Source: Amphirosellinia nigrospora
Taxonomy: Eukaryota; Ascomycota; Sordariomycetes; Xylariales; Xylariaceae
Direction of reading: 5' to 3'
Assembly: GCA_004123355.1 (NCBI GenBank)
Contig: SCHM01000002.1
Span: 8,405,569-8,469,568 of the forward strand
Length of the DNA: 64,000 bases
A model generated the notes under the pieces. It made no database searches. It had not been told where the DNA came from and was given only the letters and a program-made list of their open reading frames with translations. The position numbers and the translations under genes are program-made. Positions 1 to 12,039 of the stretch are shown here, piece after piece (the stretch's first letter is position 1; each line of letters starts with the position of its first letter).

Positions 1-108
1 TGCATGGTTGCGCGATGGGAGCCAGCGGCGGCCAATCCCGTTCCCATCGCTTCGCCGCAAATCCGGGTCTACATCTACCTCACTTCATTGACGATTGCTT
101 AGGTAGTC

Positions 109-2692
109 ATGGCATCACAGGCATCGACACCGGTGTCGGCATCCTCACTTGAACAATCAGAGACATCAGCCCGCACATCGGCGCCTTACGGCCAAGCCTG
201 CGTCAACTGTGCCAAAGCCAAGTGCAAATGCATCCTCATCAGTCAACCCAGTTCCGGCCCAGGCCGTGGCGCTAGACCTACATGCGAACGATGTGCCCGG
301 CTGGGTCGGGAATGTAAACCATCGAGCAGCATTAGGAAGCGTGGAGCTGCTGTTTCCAGGCGCGCGGCTGGCGGCTCCGCTTCCGCCGGGGCTACGAACG
401 GCATGTCTGCTGTTAATAGGGCCGCCAACTTAGAACAGAAGCTGGAGGATTTGGTGGCGATACTAAAAGCCCAGGCCTCTTCGCAATCAAATAGCGGCGA
501 GAGCACGGCACCAGAGATCGGGGCCACTACGACGTCAGGGGCTGATCGCCACTCAAATAATGTAGCTAATGGGATTGTTACTGGCGGACCAACTGTCATC
601 ACTCCCGCTTCGACCGTCTATGCGACATGTTCGACGGCCACCTCGACGCCTAGCCCGGCGCCGGCCCCTGAAATTCACGCTTCTGCAGCCGAGACCGAAG
701 AGACGCTCGTTTTTTTCCGCCAGCACCACCTTCAGTTTTTTCCCTTCGTATACCTCGCACCAGATATGACGTATGTGAACCATGTTCCCCAACATATTAC
801 TCGCATAGTCTGCTCTTCATGTCAAATTTTAAAATTATAAAGGATGTAACGTTTGTGGCTAATGTTTCTCCGTAGTGCTGCACAGCTAAAGCGCGAGAGA
901 CCATTTTTATGGCTCAATATAAGTGCGATATGCTGCAGATCGCCGGTCAAGCAAGCGGCCATGAGTCGCCAGATTCGAGGGGAGCTTGCACATAGGATTC
1001 TTGTTTCTTGTGAGCGAACTATAGACATGCTACTAGGTACTCTCTGTCTTCTAGGATGGTAGGTTTGTTCAACATCGACCTCCCTCAATGAAATTCTTAC
1101 CATCTAATAATGTCCAGGACTATGCATTTATGTTTCAAGCCAACTATGAGTGCTTTAATGAGTATGGCCACGGCTCTCGTGACCGATCTTCTTCTCGACA
1201 AACCGGTATGTTTTTTGTCACTTTCTATTTCTCCTTTTCTGTCCATGAGATTCACCGGTCCTGAATTCTCCCAAAACCACTTCTTTTTTTTCTAACTTTT
1301 GTCGAAGTTACTAACTCCAGTACAGACCCAGGAAGATGACCCTCGTGTAATAAATTGTTTCAAATCACCCGACTTTATCAAGGTTCCCTACTCCACTGTT
1401 CGGTCGACAGAGGAAAGAAGAGCTACACTGGCATGTTATGTTTTCTGCTCAAGGTAGTTATACGAGTTTCTTTTCTACTTGACCTCTACAAACGACTCAA
1501 TAATCAGCCCACTAAAATTTAGAATGCTAATGTATCTCTCTCTTAGTGGCGGTGCGTTTCTGAAAGGCCCACCGATGCGCTGGACAGCCCACATGGAGGA
1601 CAGCCTAAAGATTCTCTCCTCGGACCCTGAATGGGAGGGGGATCAGATCCTTGCACTGATGGTCCGCATACGAAGATTCGCAGATAACGTCATCCAGGGC
1701 CAGGCGACGTGGACTTCTGATTGTGACGGCTTCAACGCTTTCAGACCACCAGACAGCATTTACGTTAAATATTACCACCAGTGCCTGCAAACGATCAAGG
1801 ATCAATTGCCTGAATCGTTAAAGAATAACCGTAAGATCAGCCCCTTTTACGACTCCAACATGTACCGCAATGTTTTCGACTAAACTGATTAATACTTTGC
1901 TCTCTAGGGTTAGCAGCGTCTTTGTTCATGTCCGCGGAAATGGTTATTTCGGAAATTCCATTTTCCAACACTACGTGCTGGGGCCATTTACCAGATTCGC
2001 ACTTAGACTCCCATTCGCGACAACTTCGGACACAGCCCCAGCGTCCTATAGACATTGTCCGCATGGAAGCGAACTACGCGACCTTCCAGACAAGTCAAAA
2101 CTTCTTCGAGCATTTTCTTACCTTCGAGCTTCCCGATTTCCTGGGCTTCTCCTTTCCCGTCCTGCTGAACTTCTTCCGCGCCGCGCAGATCCTGTACCGG
2201 CTGCGGGTGGTAGACGGCATAAGCTCGGTCGGCTCTACTGTTGCCAACGGCGTTGGTGTGTTGGAAGGTCTCGAGATAGTTGCCAGCCACTACGAGCGGA
2301 TACCGGGCCTCTACGGCTTCCTGACCGAATTAGACGCCGAGGGTATCGAAGCCACGAATTTCTATGAAAAATGCGCCAGGATGTTCAACGGCACGTTGCC
2401 CATGTGGCGGGCGCACTTTACGCAAGCCGAGGCGTCGAAAACGGGCACAAGCACAGGCACAGACACAGGCTCAGGGGCTGAAGCTAGCAACGGGGTGACC
2501 GGGCCACAAGTCCCGCCAGCTATGCCCATGAACACCGGCTTCAATTCGAATCTCGGTGGTAGGGTGAATTATCCGGGTATGAACAACTTCATGTTACCGG
2601 AGATGTTTCCCATGGACTTTAGCATGGACGATGCGTGGTGCAGCGAGGTCATGTACTCGTTTGACCCAACTCTTTGGGGTCCCATCCAATAA
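109..2692 (+). CDS. Zn(II)2Cys6 transcription factor with fungal middle-homology region, intact, six exons
   Basis: Predicted nuclear DNA-binding regulator of 709 aa. Exons read 109-770, 876-1058, 1118-1205, 1326-1453, 1547-1830 and 1908-2692, all joined in frame by GT...AG introns of 60-120 nt. The N-terminal zinc cluster (about residues 29-57) shows ACVNCAKAKCKC followed by an unusually long Gly/Pro/Ser/Arg loop before CERCARLGREC. A short leucine-containing coiled coil (AANLEQKLEDLVAIL) follows, as in Gal4-type dimerisers. The central part matches the fungal-specific TF domain (LGW, FKPTMSALMSMATALVTDLLLDKP, EERRATLACY). The C-terminus is Thr/Gly/Ser-rich and ends in an acidic, aromatic stretch that could be an activation domain. 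Its target is unknown; the DHA2 transporter 1.35 kb downstream on the same strand is a natural candidate. The start chosen is the first ATG before the zinc cluster. No frame breaks are seen, in contrast to many neighbours. Confidence 0.87.
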
Positions 2693-4047
2693 TTTGTTAC
2701 CGACCTTGATTGATCATATTCAGTCTTTTAGACCGGAGGGAATGGCATGTGGCGTTGAGGCAGGGAAACATTTATCTGGGGGAAGGCTGATGTTGACTGT
2801 ACTCTATTGTATATCACTTAATGCAAGGTGGGCAGCATTATCCATGGAGTTGTGGACTCGGAGATGTGGCGATGCTACGGGAAAACCGTATGACGATATC
2901 ATTTTAGACTTACAGCGGCTAAGCCGTGTTAATTATGAATCACTCCTTTGGTGACGTTATACCTACCGGCAGGTAACATCTTCATTTTCTTTTTTTATTT
3001 GTAGAAGTGTGACTCATCCAAGTGAGGAATTGGTACGCAAACATAGATACCTAAGCACCATATGGAGTACGCCGAAGAAGGCGCTGCATGACTCGATGCA
3101 GAAGCGGATTTCCGCCCTGTGGGCTCCTGCATGCTCGTAGTATAGATGATGATGATCCTCGAATTTCGACTGGATAAAACGTAGCCAGACCCATGTATGT
3201 GATAAGAATCTGGGTCGAGATCGCGGTCCCTTTCTCTTCCCGCGAGCGGTGATTACGGGATACGTTCTGGTATTAAATCCGGCGGCGGGTATGCGCGTGT
3301 GTCGTGCGACGCACCTATAATCATTGATATACACCTGCCGAATGCATGCATAATAGCGAATACGCAGCCAGCCCTATCGCCTAACTACGTTATGTGAGCT
3401 CAGCTGAAGACGAATCCAGTGCTTATTAGTCGTGTGTAATGCTTTGGCTACCTAGATAGTTATTTGAATAGCGTACCCCAGGATGAAATGGGGGGAAGAC
3501 AAGCGAGATTCGCATAGCATAGCCCCGTTCTATCTTTTCTGGGTAGGTATTCGGACTAGCTAGTCAGTCCAGGTGAGTTTTACCACAAACAGAGCAGTCA
3601 GTGATCATGGTTATTTGGCGATGTGATTAATTAGGCATCAACAAGTGAGGTAAGCAATGTCATTCTACGGTCCACGCTGAGGCTCTTCTAGAGTTTGTTG
3701 GTTTCTTGAGAATGACAACAAGGGATATGCATGGGGGGTCATGCAACGGGTTTCGGGATTCGGAATCACCCGCCCCTATTTACGCTTTGACGGGTGGGTA
3801 AGCCAAATAAAACAAAACATGTTGGGCCGGCTATAAGGACACGCATTAGAAAACAAATAAATAGATAGAATGAACAAGGCTGATGTGAAGAGCGGTTGGT
3901 AAATCGTACAGAAATACATTCAAGCCGGTAAGACTCGAGTTGCAACGCCCGGTTTCTCGTAGTACAAGCAAGAGAGTCCAACAGTGCCAAAGATCTTCAA
4001 CGCCGCTCGCTTATCCCGAAATCGGATTGGTTGCGCCCGCACGAGAT
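2693..4047. other. intergenic, no gene seen
   Basis: Spacer between the first regulator and the first transporter, both on the + strand. It should contain the regulator's 3' UTR and the transporter promoter. Only short ORFs without protein-like composition or splice context are present. No repeat or RNA gene was recognised. Confidence 0.6.
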
Positions 4048-6267
4048 ATGGGATCGGAGGCGCCAGCGCTCGCAACGGCGGGCGAAGATTCGAAGATGGG
4101 CTTGCAATTACGAGACGAAGTAAAAGAGGCGGATTTATCATCGCGAATGTCCACGACAACGGAGGAAGCCGGGGAGAAACAACTCGAACCACCAGCGAAC
4201 GCTGCGTCGCCAGTACCCGAAGGGCCCCAGGAAGGCGATGCCCTGGACGATTATTTAACCGGATACAAACTATGGACCCTCCTCGCCAGTGTAGTGTTGA
4301 TTTTCTTCGTGCTGCTACTGGACAATTCTATCATAAGCACGGTAAGTTGAATACTTCTCTGGAAATTTTTGCGTCGCCGAATCCAGTTCGTCCTCTCCTT
4401 AATCAGGCTGGCTGACATGGTCATTATAGGCCGTCCCAAGTATCACGACCGAGTTTCATAGTCTTCCGGATGTGGGATGGTACGCGGGCGCATATCAGCT
4501 TGCAAGGTAGGCTTTCCACCAAGTATCCTCGGGACGAGATTGTGACCGAGTCATTAACATGTACCGCAGTTCGGTCTTACAGCCACTCACTGGCAAGATT
4601 TACACGTACTTTCCCACGAAGTGGACCTTCCTCTGCTTCTTTTTCGTCTTTGAGGTTGGTTCGCTGCTCTGTGCGGTCGCCACCTCGTCTCCCTTTTTCA
4701 TCGTTGGACGGCTTGTGGCCGGTTTGGGTGTCTCTGGTCTACAGAATGGATCTCTGAGTATTGTCGCGGGTGCGGTCCCTCTCGAAAAGAGCATGTAAGT
4801 TTTACCTTTGGAATCGCATGGAGCGGAATTGATCTAACTATGGCGGTATATAGTCTATCTCGGCATTGTGATTGGAGGTATGTCGATTTTTCGCGGGAAA
4901 ATGTATAGACACTAATTCGATGTTTTGTCCTATAGCTGGTCAACTCGGGTTGGTCATTGGCCCCCTAATCGGAGGCTTGTTTACACAATACGTGACTTGG
5001 CGCTGGTGTAAGTTAAGCCATCAACTCAAATTTGTTTTCCTTCTATCCATGCTGATGGGTCACGATGTTAGGCTTTTACATCAACCTTCCGATCGGCGCT
5101 ATTGCTGGAGGACTTCTGGCATTGATACGATGTCCCGAGCAAGTCCATAAGGCGCCTTTCTCGCTCGCTCTCGTTCGTCGCGTTATTCCGCAGCTCGATA
5201 TCATCGGTTTCATTTTTTTGCGCCCGCAGCGATTCTACTGCTTCTCGCCCTCCAATTTGGCTCGGGTAATACATATGCGTGGGGTTCGCCCACCATCATT
5301 GGCTTGTTCGTGGGTGCCGGGGTCGCTGCTATCATATTCATATTTTGGGAGTGGAAAGCTGGCGATGTGGCCATTATACCATTTTCAATGGTCAAGAATA
5401 GAATCGTCTGGGCGAGCGCTTCTCCAGTACGTCACACTAATATCGGCCGTCTTCGTCGGCACACAGTATTTCCCCATTTATTTCCAAGCCGTGAAGGGCG
5501 TAGGGCCGGTGTTGAGCGGTGTTTACCTGCTTCCGAGTATCTTATCTCAAATCGTATTTGTCCTCTTCTCTGGGGCTCTAAGTAAGTAAAACAACCGCCT
5601 ATCACGGCGATCGTGTGACATTCTTGCGCAATAACTAACGGTCAGCAGTATCCAAAGTTGGTTACTATCTCCCATTTGCCATCCTTGCCGGTGTCGGAGC
5701 TACCATTGGATCGGGCTTGATATCGACATGGGGCCACATACGTCTACAGGCATGTGGATTGGCTATCAAGTCATTTACGGCATCAGAGGATGTGGTATTC
5801 AGCTCGTAAGTCTTTCGGCGTGCCCCTCTCAGGGGCAATTGGCTAACCCATGTATTATACAGGCCGTCGTCGCAATCCAAAACGCGCTGCCAGTAAAGCA
5901 GAGTCAACTCGGCGTCTCCTTCTTGGTCTTCTGCCAAACCTTCGCGGCGGCAGTTTTCGTCGTGGTTGGAAATACCATATTCACGCAGTCGTTGATCAGC
6001 GAAACCCGCAGACTAGTTCCGTCTATCAGTCCCGAGGATGTTCTGCGAGCGGGCGGAAGCGCCGAAGCGATTCGCAGCCTAGTGCCGCCGGGAAGCCCAG
6101 AGCTCGCGGCACTGCTCAAGGCCTTTTCAATCTCTTTTGACACAGTTTGTTACCTCATGATCGCTCTGGCTGGTATCAGCGTCGTCGCATCGTTTGGAAT
6201 GGGATGGATCGATACACGGCAGAAGAAGAAGCCTCAAGAAAACTCCGAGGCGGTAGCCGAACCATAA
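4048..6267 (+). CDS. DHA2-family (14-TM) major facilitator efflux transporter, interrupted by apparent indels
   Basis: Plasma-membrane drug/toxin:H+ antiporter of the DHA2 MFS type. An approx. 80-residue hydrophilic N-terminus precedes TM1 ([20 protein letters not shown]). Hallmarks follow in order: [23 protein letters not shown], the motif-C region [13 protein letters not shown], and [23 protein letters not shown]. The C-terminal half holds [19 protein letters not shown] and a final TM ending in a Lys-rich tail. Exon 1 is 4048-4341, exon 2 is 4430-4506, and exon 3 starts at 4570. Reading frame is lost and regained near 5214 (T7 run), near 5412, and near 5728 (a G4 run where G5 restores WGPHTSTG). 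The 4850-4880 junction is also unclear. Because conserved protein continues across each break, sequencing error is as likely as gene decay. It could export a secondary metabolite or xenobiotic; no biosynthetic core gene lies in the window. Confidence 0.8.
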
Positions 6268-7611
6268 TCACTCTGGAGAACTTCGTTTTTTTCGTGCTAT
6301 CAGAAGCGTCTTGAATTATAGATTAGGGTATGGACTGAGCGATGCCATTTATAGCGGTTTGGATTCGATTTGATAATTATTAGACTTATAGTATATAATA
6401 AGGGCCTAGGTGGATTGATTATTCCCCGTCATTGAAGTTCTTATGCATATTAGGTAGTGTCATAGAAGGGATGGAGATATAATGAGACATGATAGTCGCT
6501 GCGAAGGTGCAACCTTATATGATTGTCCTTCGTACCTGCCACAGCACCAGTATTTCAAATATATTCACGTGGCCTGTTGCCAGCTGGCGTTTGCGTGTGC
6601 TTACTTAAGGTGTTCTACATGTAGATTCCTATGTGATTTTGGAGTCGTCCACAAGCCGCAGTAGGTACCTTAGTTTCCATAGTAGACCTATATTGCTGAT
6701 GATACCTCAGTGAGGGCTAGAAATTGACATGAAACCTGTCGCAACATGAGAGAGACATAGGAGACCCGGGAATTTTGACCTTCGACTCTATCTCAAACAC
6801 TAGTTGGTCATTCATTCGACATGATATGCTCTGCATAGGATAAGAGAAGGAGAACTTTTACTACGATCTTCAAGCCTCACACGGGTGTGTCATGATGGAT
6901 AGGGCCTTCACGGAGCGAAGTCATATGCTAGCAACATAAGGTAATTGGTGAACGAGAAGACAAGTGCCTAGATATATAACGCCAAATTGGGACCTTGACG
7001 CTTTACACGCCTAAAGCTCAGGTATAGCAAGAGATGTTTACCGAGTCACCCGTACGTGGTCATTCCCAAAGGCTGCCAAGGTTAAGTTGACCCGTTTCCG
7101 TGACACCGAGGCTGGTATTAGGTAGTGTCACAAGTGCGATATCATGATTTCCCGCTCGGGGATTACAAGGGAAGTTATAGGAGCTTTTGACGGTATGGCA
7201 GCTGTTTCAAACTTTTTCTTTCAACTCTCCTCCTCTATTCCAGGACTCCCTCTGCCCTTGTTCTGGCAATCGGTTTCCTGTGCAGGCATTAACCATGTTG
7301 GCCGCATTAGATCTGCCGGCCCAAGGAGAAGACATCTGCGCATAAATCACTAACCTTATTCCAATACAAAAGGTTTTACGGTCTTGTGATAAATCGTAGA
7401 AGAAACCATGAATTCATGACTAGACTGTTGAGACCTTTCAAGACTTCTACGGTTGTTTCATTTCCCATTTCCCATTTGCCGTGCATATCTCGCACATCCC
7501 CTCAAGTTCCGTCGCATATCTCGTCCTTCATCTCATCAAGAAAACGCATGATTGCAACAGCTTTCTCTCATAAACACAACGCCCCATCGCGTGATCAATT
7601 TACGGAAGTTT
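6268..7611. other. intergenic; contains a 15-bp direct repeat
   Basis: No gene is supported. Short ORFs here lack codon bias or homology I recognise. The one structural feature is a 15-bp exact direct repeat listed separately. The right part should hold the 3' end of the minus-strand secreted-protein gene. Confidence 0.55.
6448..7130. repeat. pair of 15-bp direct repeats (6448-6462 and 7116-7130)
   Basis: The string tattaggtagtgtca occurs twice in the same orientation, 668 bp apart. It could flank an old insertion, be a regulatory motif, or be chance. The sequence between shows no coding potential and no terminal inverted repeats that I can see. Confidence 0.4.
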
Positions 7612-8339
7612 TTAGGTCAGGTATACGCCAATGCCCAAACCCTGGCCATCAATCCACCATCCTCGCTGGCCCTTCGCAATACACTCGTCAAGCAGGGGCG
7701 ACTCCATGAACTTGGCTGCAAGTGCTCCCGTGATGGTGCTCTCGCCCAGGCGTTGCGGGCAAACAAGGCCGGTGCAGTTGCCTGACACGATCTGGTAGCA
7801 GCCTTCAACGAGCTTGACGTCGATGATGGTTGGGAGGGCGGTGAACTGTTTGATCACGTCCTTGCAGTCCTCAACAGGAGGTGCCGGGCCCTAGAAGTAA
7901 GAGGTGGACCGGTTAGTTATGACAACGCTATGTGATATAGGCAAGCAATTAACAGCACCAAAGTTATTCCTTGTCATTGAGCATATTGTATGAAAGGGGA
8001 ATAGCGGCCCGGGATGCAAGCAAACTCGTGTTACCCTCGAGAGCAAGCAGGAGTTAGGGTTGGAAGAACAAATAGGACGTGCAGAAGTTCACTCACAAAT
8101 ACTTCGGGGTGAGGGTCGTGGCAGCGATGGACGGGACCAAAGTAAGGCTCGGCGAGCTTTCTTTCCTGGAGTTGAGTGCCATGATCAATCGACACTGCGC
8201 GGGGGTGGTTGAAGCCGCGACCGAGATGGTGGTGAAGAGGCATGGCCAGATCGTCGATAACCTCGCCACCAGTGGCCAATGCCATGCCAAGGAGGCAGGC
8301 GAAGTAGGCAACAATAACTCCAATGACTTTAGTCTGCAT
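7612..8339 (-). CDS. small secreted six-cysteine protein A (candidate effector), one intron
   Basis: A 173-aa predicted secreted protein. Exon 1 runs 8339-8097 and exon 2 runs 7890-7612. They are joined in phase 0 across a 206-nt intron with a GTGAGT donor and CTAG acceptor. Residues 1-22 form a signal peptide (MQTKVIGVIVAYFACLLGMA...). The mature protein has Cys73, 90, 112, 120, 125 and 151, giving C-x16-C-x21-C-x7-C-x4-C-x25-C. It closes with GQRGWWIDGQG and VYLT. One N-glycosylation sequon (NCT, 119-121) is present. No enzyme motif is visible. Size, secretion and even cysteine number are typical of fungal effector-like or cell-surface proteins. It lies about 1.1 kb downstream of a paralogue with the same cysteine spacing (9417-9961). 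A distant relation to Ecp2/Hce2-type proteins is conceivable but not shown. Function is unknown. Confidence 0.75.
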
Positions 8340-9416
8340 TGTGAGAATTCGGTAAATGAAGTCGACTTGAATCTGACAATGTTGGATTGCCGAGTTGAGT
8401 GCTAGGTGCACGCTCGAGAGGCTGATTGCTGTTGCAGGGAATCGCGGTTTTTTAGTAACTCGGTACAACAGAATAAGTAAGCGTTGCAGAGGTAGGCGAT
8501 GGACTGTCCTTGATTGGGAGAATTGGAAGTGAACTTAATGCTCGGAGTGAAAGATGGTGTAGGCGTAGTTGGGATGGGTGTCGCCTAAACGTGGAAGGAG
8601 CGTTTTGCTTGAGTGTACAGGCCTTCACAGGAACGAACGCGGTACCTTTACGTGGCTATAAGCAGGTACGTAGCTTGGTTGAAAAGCAGCTACTTCACTT
8701 TTGCACTCGCAATATTCACGTTGGCGTTAAGGAGGCAGTCAATGGTGTGAAGAACGTCTGACCCAAGCACTTTTTATCTTTAGGTACCTTGTCTGTACAT
8801 CTTACATTGGTACACGTTATAATCACAATTCGTTCCACCTTCCAAATACCAGTACACATTTGGTGGGACTCGTGTCGGTTGATTTCATATCCAGCTTGAT
8901 GTTTGCTGTCGTACTTGAACGTCCAATCGGTACACACATTTTTAAATCTTCTATGCTGGAGCCTACAAATTTAGGAGCTTTATTTGGATGCGGGCTTTCA
9001 TACAGAACCTGTGGGGATGTTAGCTCGTGCTTATTCGGATGCTATCTATAACATAGGTATCAGCTCAGTAGTTATTGCGGTCACGTTTTATAGATGAACA
9101 TGGCGTGTAGGTGCACTTAATACAAATAGAAAATTTACTCTATGCCCCAAACAATTCTTATTGTCCCAATAGTAAGTTTCAGCATTGATTGTTTGCTAAG
9201 TTAGGAATAAACAGTTTATCGACTTCCCTCACATACAGTAACAGTACGGTCATAAGGAGTCCGTAGACCGAGAGCGTGCAGCTCACTTCGCCCTGATAGT
9301 ATTGTTGCTAGGCCTCCTAGCCTTCATAGCTCAAAAGAATCAGGCTCTGAAATTATGAGTCGACTATTTTGTGTGTCCTGCTGATAATCAAGCGACTTCA
9401 TAGTGAGGTCAGAGCT
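8340..9416. other. intergenic between the two secreted-protein genes
   Basis: This should be the promoter of secreted protein A and the 3' flank of secreted protein B. No further member of the family, and no RNA gene or repeat, was recognised. Short ORFs are not protein-like. Confidence 0.5.
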
Positions 9417-9961
9417 TCAGCCATGTCTAGGCGTTGCTTGCTCGAGATGTAGACGATATGTGCCCCCGTTACCGTTGAGATTATCAGAGTCGCCCATGAC
9501 AGAAAACTGCCCTCCACGAACACAGCCCATAAGACTATTGTTTGCCCAGCTATAGATCCACGAGGCGGTGCGGTTGACAGTCTTCGCAACGTAGGGCTGA
9601 GCGCAGAACCGGACGTTGCAAGTACCCTGAGCCCAATTTAGACAGATGCCGGAATAGACTTCGAAATTCTGGTCGTTGAGTGCCTGGAGCTGATCAAGCG
9701 CACCCTGACAGTCAGTCACATTTGCGTCGCTCTGCTTACGCGTTAGCTATGTCGTACATCGAAAGTAGCATATCTGGGAACTCAAGCGCGTACACCATAA
9801 CAGGTATAGGCATCTCTCTTGCCAAGGGCGCGAGAGAACCTCGTAGCGGTGCCACCGATGATATCACGGGAACCGAGGTGTGGGTTTCCAGATATCGCCG
9901 CCGAGACGAGTACTGCGATCTTCGTGATTTCCGCACCGAGTAGCAAATTTACGAGCTTCAT
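9417..9961 (-). CDS. small secreted six-cysteine protein B (paralogue of A), one intron
   Basis: A 160-aa predicted secreted protein. Exon 1 is 9961-9794 (56 codons) and exon 2 is 9731-9417. They are joined in phase 0 over a 62-nt intron (GTACGC donor, AAGCAG acceptor). Residues 1-25 are a signal peptide. A GKR site at about 47-49 could be a Kex2 cleavage point just before the first cysteine. Cysteines are 54, 64, 86, 94, 99 and 126, so the core is C-x21-C-x7-C-x4-C-x26-C. That is the same as protein A except for one residue in the last loop. Both keep the order DC...C...GxC...C...C...Y-x-L and carry an intron between the first and second cysteine. Sequons at NVT (60), NRT (109) and NNS (120) suggest glycosylation. 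Overall identity to A is low, so the pair has diverged strongly under a conserved disulfide framework. Confidence 0.72.
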
Positions 9962-11290
9962 GGTGGCTGATTCCGTGGCAGTCGTGCTGATATTTCCGAG
10001 AAACGAGGCAGCACGATGTCTAGATTGGGTGAGAGGACAAGTAATAATACGAAGTATGACAGACGTCAGCTCAAACTTCATATGTTGGGTAGACGTAGTT
10101 GCTGATCATAAAAGGAGGCATAGTATTTTGTCTATGCAATCCTTCCGAGTTTTAATATTGGCATGGCAATGGCGCCCGTACAACAGAAGGTCTAGGTGTT
10201 GACCTTCCTCCCCACGGCTCTGATTATCTGCGCAGCACCGGATACCTAACAATCACACTTCCGTTCCAACTGCAGCAACCCATTCCTGCCCCATGAGCGG
10301 TTGTACCTACCCACATATGTTTTTTCGGTCCAATTTACGGGCTTGTTATACTTGAACACAGCCGGCCGTCCCGGTGAAGCAACCTACTCCTCTATTCACG
10401 ATCAGTGTGCGGCGTTTTGAGTGGCAAAATCTTTGACCGAAGGACAGACACCACAGATCAACCCAACATTTGGCCTTTTACAGTTAGGAGAACTTGGGAA
10501 CTTCGTGTAGACGTGTGTTACCGAGGAAGAAGATCTAAGAGCTAATAAGTGGTCCTCTGTAGTACATTTACTTGTGCTCCTTGGGAGGATAACTTCTCAG
10601 TGGGCATCCTGCGTACTACAGGACTGTTGACAAGCTGGCAAGCCGCAAGCAATTGTAGATAGTGCCCATCGAACAAAATGACGAGAACGGTCTTGTACGG
10701 CGTATGACCATCCGGAGGGTAGCACCGTATCCTTTACTACGGGACCGAAAGTTGTGGTGATACTATATGGATGCTGTCTCGCTTCCAGTGTGTGTACGAA
10801 CGGCAACTGGCAGGGTTAGTCCTGAGGCAGTGTTCCCTCGAGCGCAATCCTTGGACTCAGCTCTACGGGAAGAGCAATATCAGATCAGGTCTCACAAGGG
10901 GAAGATATGGGAGAATACAACCTACGTCTCAATAAGATCGATCGCGTCCTTTTCCATACGTACGATTGGTCAATACGATTTAAGTTTTCAACATTGACAT
11001 TGTAATCTAAGTTATTCACGGATCCCTTCATTGGGATTAGGGTTAAAATTTCCAGGCTGTATAGTTACTTAGTATAGCTATGAGCATCCCTCGTGTAAAG
11101 CTACTAATAGTCAACTGGTTTCTGGGCTAATTACTCCATTCATCATTTTACTTTGGCGCACGCACCAATCAATCTACATTTCCTAGGTAAGTTAACCATT
11201 GTGCGCTTAGCTAGCCCTAAATATTGCAACCTTAGGAATAAAGCACTGGCACTATGCCTGTTCTGTAATCCCATTTACTGCCCATTGACA
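9962..11290. other. intergenic, no gene supported
   Basis: Upstream of secreted protein B. Scattered short ORFs on both strands (for example around 10.6-11.0 kb) show no signal peptide, domain or splice pattern that I can support. A lone ttaggg near 11037 is not a telomeric repeat. Confidence 0.5.
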
Positions 11291-11570
11291 CTATGCCTTA
11301 GTAGTCATTGTGATGTGCGTTCTCAATTCGCTGAAATCCATAGGCATACGGTTACCCGACGATTGAAATACGTGGATGGTGTTGGGCAGGACCAGCATGC
11401 TGTCGAGAGGCTGGTTGGTAGAGAGCATTCCTCCTGGTGGTGCATATACACACTTCCAAGGTTGTGTACTGCTGGTGATATCACCGGGAAAGTAATAGGC
11501 CGCCAGAGTGGGCGCAAACTGAGACAACCTATCTGGGTGGCCAGTGACATCTATACCGTGCTAATTTAAT
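11291..11570 (-). pseudogene. coding-like fragment, possible last exon of an unrecognised gene
   Basis: On the minus strand an open stretch of about 90 codons ends at 11291. It has fungal-gene-like codon use (many C-ending codons) and a protein-like composition: FAPTLAAYYFPGDITSS, PWKCVYAPPGG, LDSMLVLPNTIHVFQ. A possible acceptor (AAATTAG) lies just upstream near 11566. I could not find convincing upstream exons, a start codon or a known family. It may be the 3' exon of a short gene, a gene remnant, or chance. Confidence 0.3.
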
Positions 11571-12039
11571 CGAATTATTGCAAGTCTTAGGTAGGCAGCT
11601 GGTTTCGATGATACAGCCCTGGGGATCCATGGTACTTGACATTGAAGCAATTCACTGAACCTCACTCAGATGGAAGAAGGTAAGGTCTTGTCGTAGTATT
11701 GATACTAGATGAGACAATGGCACCAGATAGCTTGCTTTTTAGACGCGTTATTGTACCAAGTTAGGTTGAAAGAAGCATGTGATGTCCTCTGACTATCATA
11801 CTTTAATCGCGGCAGGCACACTATCTTCCCAGTACAGTAAGGGGCTGCTTTGAGGGCATTGCCTGTTTGGGCGAAGCTCCACTCAGCCTCCAGCTTCTGA
11901 TTGCTTCAACAATGGAAGGGGGCTCTAGCTCTCTTAGCGCGGGGGTAGCTATCCACTGGCAGCTCCCACTGCAGGGATCTAGCCGGTCTAGCTGGGACTG
12001 TGGACTTGGCGACAGGCCTTCCCGTTGCTAGTCTCTTGG

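Noticed and set aside
5420-5470. GTACGT...ACACAG as a 40-nt intron in the first transporter
   Set aside because: Too short, and the supposed intron encodes conserved transporter sequence ([16 protein letters not shown]) in the adjacent frame; an indel explains it better.
11035-11045. TTAGGG as telomere remnant
   Set aside because: Single copy only.
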